A stretch of DNA of 5,009 nucleotides from Natronohydrobacter sp. (GTDB lineage Bacteria > Pseudomonadota > Alphaproteobacteria > Rhodobacterales > Rhodobacteraceae): contig SKGU01000008.1 of NCBI GenBank assembly GCA_007117255.1, positions 1 through 5,009 on the forward strand. The letters are read 5' to 3'. The position numbers and the translations under genes were made by a program. The notes under the pieces were generated by a model, which was given only the letters and a program-made list of their open reading frames with translations, was not told the DNA's origin and made no database searches. Shown piece by piece: positions 4,044-5,009 of the stretch. Every line of letters starts with the position of its first letter. Position 1 is the first letter of the stretch.

Positions 4044-5009
4044 TCAGTAAAAGCTCTGCGGGTCGATATCGACACTCAGGCGCAGATCGCCTTTCAGCTT
4101 ATGTGGCTTCAGCCAGTTTGTGATCGCCGCCTGCAAGGCCACGCCCTTCGGGGCCTTGATCAGCAAGCGCACCCGATGACGGCCCCGGATGCGCGCAATC
4201 GGCGCGGGCGCAGGCCCGAAAACCTGTGCACCGATGGCGCGCAACGGCGCATCCGCGCGCGCCAGATCATTGCCCAGCGCGAAGGCAGGCTCCAACCCAG
4301 AGGCCGAAATGACAATGCCCGCAAGGCGGCCATAGGGCGGCATGCCCAGCGCCTGACGCTGCGCGGCCTCCGATTGCCAGAAGGCGTCCTCATCGCCAGA
4401 CAGGATCGCGCGAATGACCGGGTGTTCGGGCTGGCTGGTCTGCACGAGCGCGCGCCCCGGCTTTTCCGCACGCCCTGCCCGCCCCGCCACCTGCCGCACC
4501 AGCTGAAACACCCGCTCTGCCGCGCGCAGGTCAGACCCCGACAGCCCCAGATCCGCGTCGATCACCCCCACCAGCGTCAGGGACGGAAAATTATGCCCTT
4601 TGGCCACGATCTGCGTGCCGATGATGATATCGGCCTCGCCCGCTGCGATTGCGCCGATCTGTTCCTTCAGCGCGCGGGCCGATCCGAACAGATCGGAGGA
4701 CAGCACGGCCACACGCGCATCGGGCCAGAGCGCGCGGGCCTCTTCTTCCAGCCGCTCGACACCGGGGCCGACGGGTGCAAGCCGGTCTTCGGCCCCGCAG
4801 GCCGGGCATGCTGTCGGGATGGGCGCGCTTGCCCCGCATTGATGGCAGACAAGCCGTTTGAGGAAACGATGCTCGACCATGCGGGCGTCACAATCATTGC
4901 AGCCGATCTGATGGCCACAGGCGCGGCACACGGTCAATGGCGCATAGCCACGCCGGTTGAGAAACAACAGCGCCTGCTCGCCTGCGGCAACGCGCGCTGT
5001 CACTGCGGC
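4044..5009 (-). CDS. priA: PriA, primosomal replication restart helicase (C-terminal part, cut by window edge)
   Basis: The last 321 codons before the stop are present; the N-terminal DNA-binding domains and the helicase Walker motifs lie beyond the right edge. PriA is a 3'-5' superfamily 2 helicase that recognises stalled forks and D-loops and reloads the replicative helicase. The visible part opens with EQALLFLNRRGYAPLTVCRA. Eight cysteines follow as four CxxC pairs (4797-4928: CRAC, CNDC, CHQC, CPAC) that bind two zinc ions and interrupt the second helicase lobe. Helicase motif V, IIIGTQIVAKGHNFPSLTLV, covers about 4569-4628, and motif VI, QVAGRAGRA, sits at about 4467-4493. The C-terminal domain ends SVDIDPQSFY, as is typical. 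The frame stays open to the window edge, so the true start is outside; a GTG at 5001-5003 is internal. Confidence 0.97.
   Translation of the reverse strand, partial: AAVTARVAAGEQALLFLNRRGYAPLTVCRACGHQIGCNDCDARMVEHRFLKRLVCHQCGASAPIPTACPACGAEDRLAPVGPGVERLEEEARALWPDARVAVLSSDLFGSARALKEQIGAIAAGEADIIIGTQIVAKGHNFPSLTLVGVIDADLGLSGSDLRAAERVFQLVRQVAGRAGRAEKPGRALVQTSQPEHPVIRAILSGDEDAFWQSEAAQRQALGMPPYGRLAGIVISASGLEPAFALGNDLARADAPLRAIGAQVFGPAPAPIARIRGRHRVRLLIKAPKGVALQAAITNWLKPHKLKGDLRLSVDIDPQSFY

Noticed and set aside
1..5009. Search for CRISPR arrays, IS elements, tRNA genes, toxin-antitoxin or defence modules
   Set aside because: No regularly spaced repeats, transposase-like proteins, terminal inverted repeats, tRNA-like folds or defence-family motifs were seen. 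All substantial coding space is accounted for by housekeeping genes and one small unknown.

Overview
The window reads as ordinary chromosomal DNA from an alphaproteobacterium, most likely of the Rhodobacteraceae/Paracoccaceae (Rhodobacter-Roseobacter group). The basis is high GC, the ruvC-ruvA-ruvB gene order, a small stand-alone DUF1127 protein, and the character of the PrmA, MsrA and PriA sequences. The genus is not resolved, and the family assignment is an inference from gene content and protein style. Most genes lie on the minus strand; only the DUF1127 gene is on the plus strand.

Layout from left to right: the 5' end of ruvB (1-119, minus, cut by the window edge), ruvA (123-788, minus) and ruvC (785-1288, minus) form a tight Holliday-junction resolution operon, transcribed ruvC to ruvA to ruvB. 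The 246-bp divergent spacer at 1289-1534 holds a candidate ruvC promoter. A 7-of-8 match to the alphaproteobacterial LexA motif (GTTC-N7-GTTC) sits inside the promoter spacer, and two sets of short direct repeats lie around it. The plus-strand DUF1127 gene (1535-1744) follows and ends at a strong intrinsic terminator (1779-1805). Next come a small single-pass membrane protein of unknown function (1822-2232, minus), prmA for ribosomal protein L11 methyltransferase (2328-3194, minus), a GC-rich hairpin-bearing spacer with a good prmA promoter candidate (3195-3332), msrA for peptide methionine sulfoxide reductase A (3333-3983, minus), and the C-terminal part of priA (4044-5009, minus, cut by the window edge).

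Functionally, RuvABC branch-migrates and cleaves Holliday junctions and PriA restarts collapsed replication forks, so the two ends of the window carry genome-maintenance genes. MsrA repairs oxidised methionine and DUF1127 proteins are often stress-linked. PrmA trimethylates ribosomal protein L11. No mobile element, CRISPR array, tRNA, rRNA or toxin-antitoxin module is visible, and no gene-free stretch exceeds 300 bases. I found no evidence of an undescribed multi-gene system. The observations most worth checking are regulatory: the putative SOS operator and repeats at ruvC, and the unassigned membrane protein behind prmA.
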